DNA of 5,579 nt from Anaerolineae bacterium (GTDB taxonomy: Bacteria; Chloroflexota; Anaerolineae; Promineifilales; Promineifilaceae): contig JANQSK010001150.1 in assembly GCA_028284105.1 (NCBI GenBank), positions 1 to 5,579 on the forward strand. The letters are read 5' to 3'. A model generated the notes under the pieces. The model was not told where the DNA came from. It ran no database searches and saw only the letters and a program-made list of their open reading frames with translations. Positions 5,436-5,579 of the stretch are shown here, one piece after another. The position numbers and the translations under genes are program-made. Each line of letters begins with the position of its first letter. Within the stretch, counting starts at the first letter, position 1.

Positions 5436-5579
5436 TATCGCTTTACTCGATTGAAAAGATAACCAACACCTATAAGCAACAACGCCCCTAATCCGATAGC
5501 AAGAACCATCAACGGTAATCTTGGAATGCTGTTGATTGAAAAACGGCTGCTATCCCGTGCCCTTTGAGGAACATTGTTT
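5435..5579 (-). CDS. C-terminal end of a membrane-anchored protein (5' part outside window)
   Basis: The minus strand is open from the right edge to TAA at 5437-5435, giving the last 47 residues of a protein. They show a polar, arginine- and serine-containing stretch (about 1-20), a single hydrophobic segment containing LMVLAIGLGALLLIGV, and a short basic tail NRVKR. This is the pattern of a C-terminal membrane anchor with the tail in the cytoplasm and the bulk of the protein outside. No LPXTG sortase motif is seen. The gene converges on the epimerase with a 99-base spacer. The function cannot be told from this fragment; a good membrane segment directly before a stop makes a real gene likely. 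Confidence 0.6.
   Translation of the reverse strand, partial: NNVPQRARDSSRFSINSIPRLPLMVLAIGLGALLLIGVGYLFNRVKR

Overview
The window is about 5.6 kb of free-living bacterial DNA of moderate G+C (roughly mid-40s per cent). It carries four protein genes, two of them cut by the window edges. There are no rRNA, tRNA, CRISPR or transposase sequences. The translation-factor and YyaL-type sequences read to me like Chloroflexota or a related deep bacterial lineage, but that is recall-based inference, not a demonstrated placement.

Layout. Bases 1-1947 (minus strand) hold most of an elongation factor G-like GTPase. It starts at 1947, has a good ribosome binding site, and its last domain runs off the left edge. 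Bases 1948-2327 are a divergent intergenic region rich in inverted repeats: a hairpin followed by a T tract in the leader of the EF-G-like gene, a 17-bp palindrome overlapping candidate divergent promoters, and a perfect 12-bp inverted repeat just upstream of the next gene. Bases 2328-4385 (plus) encode a YyaL/DUF255-family protein: a thioredoxin-like domain followed by an (alpha/alpha)6-barrel domain. It overlaps by 4 bp (ATGA) with 4382-5335 (plus), an NAD-dependent nucleotide-sugar epimerase/dehydratase, so the two are probably translationally coupled. Bases 5336-5434 separate this operon from a convergent minus-strand gene. Only the C-terminal membrane anchor of that gene is visible (5435-5579). 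The convergent spacer holds a perfect 10-bp inverted repeat whose arms look like ribosome binding sites in both directions.

How the genes may work together. The YyaL-like protein and the epimerase are one transcriptional unit and plausibly act in one carbohydrate or redox-linked process. The EF-G-like gene is transcribed away from them and is probably separate, although both may be controlled from the same intergenic palindrome.

The two most notable signals are these. First, the palindrome ACGGCCGT occurs six times, twice in each of the three codon phases, so it looks like a highly iterated DNA-level motif rather than a by-product of coding. Second, the G domain of the EF-G-like protein has lost the P-loop lysine (GAGTTT instead of GAGKTT) and also departs from consensus in the G3, G4 and G5 motifs, which suggests a nucleotide-hydrolysis-deficient or repurposed translation factor. 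I see no clear new multi-gene defence or mobile system here.
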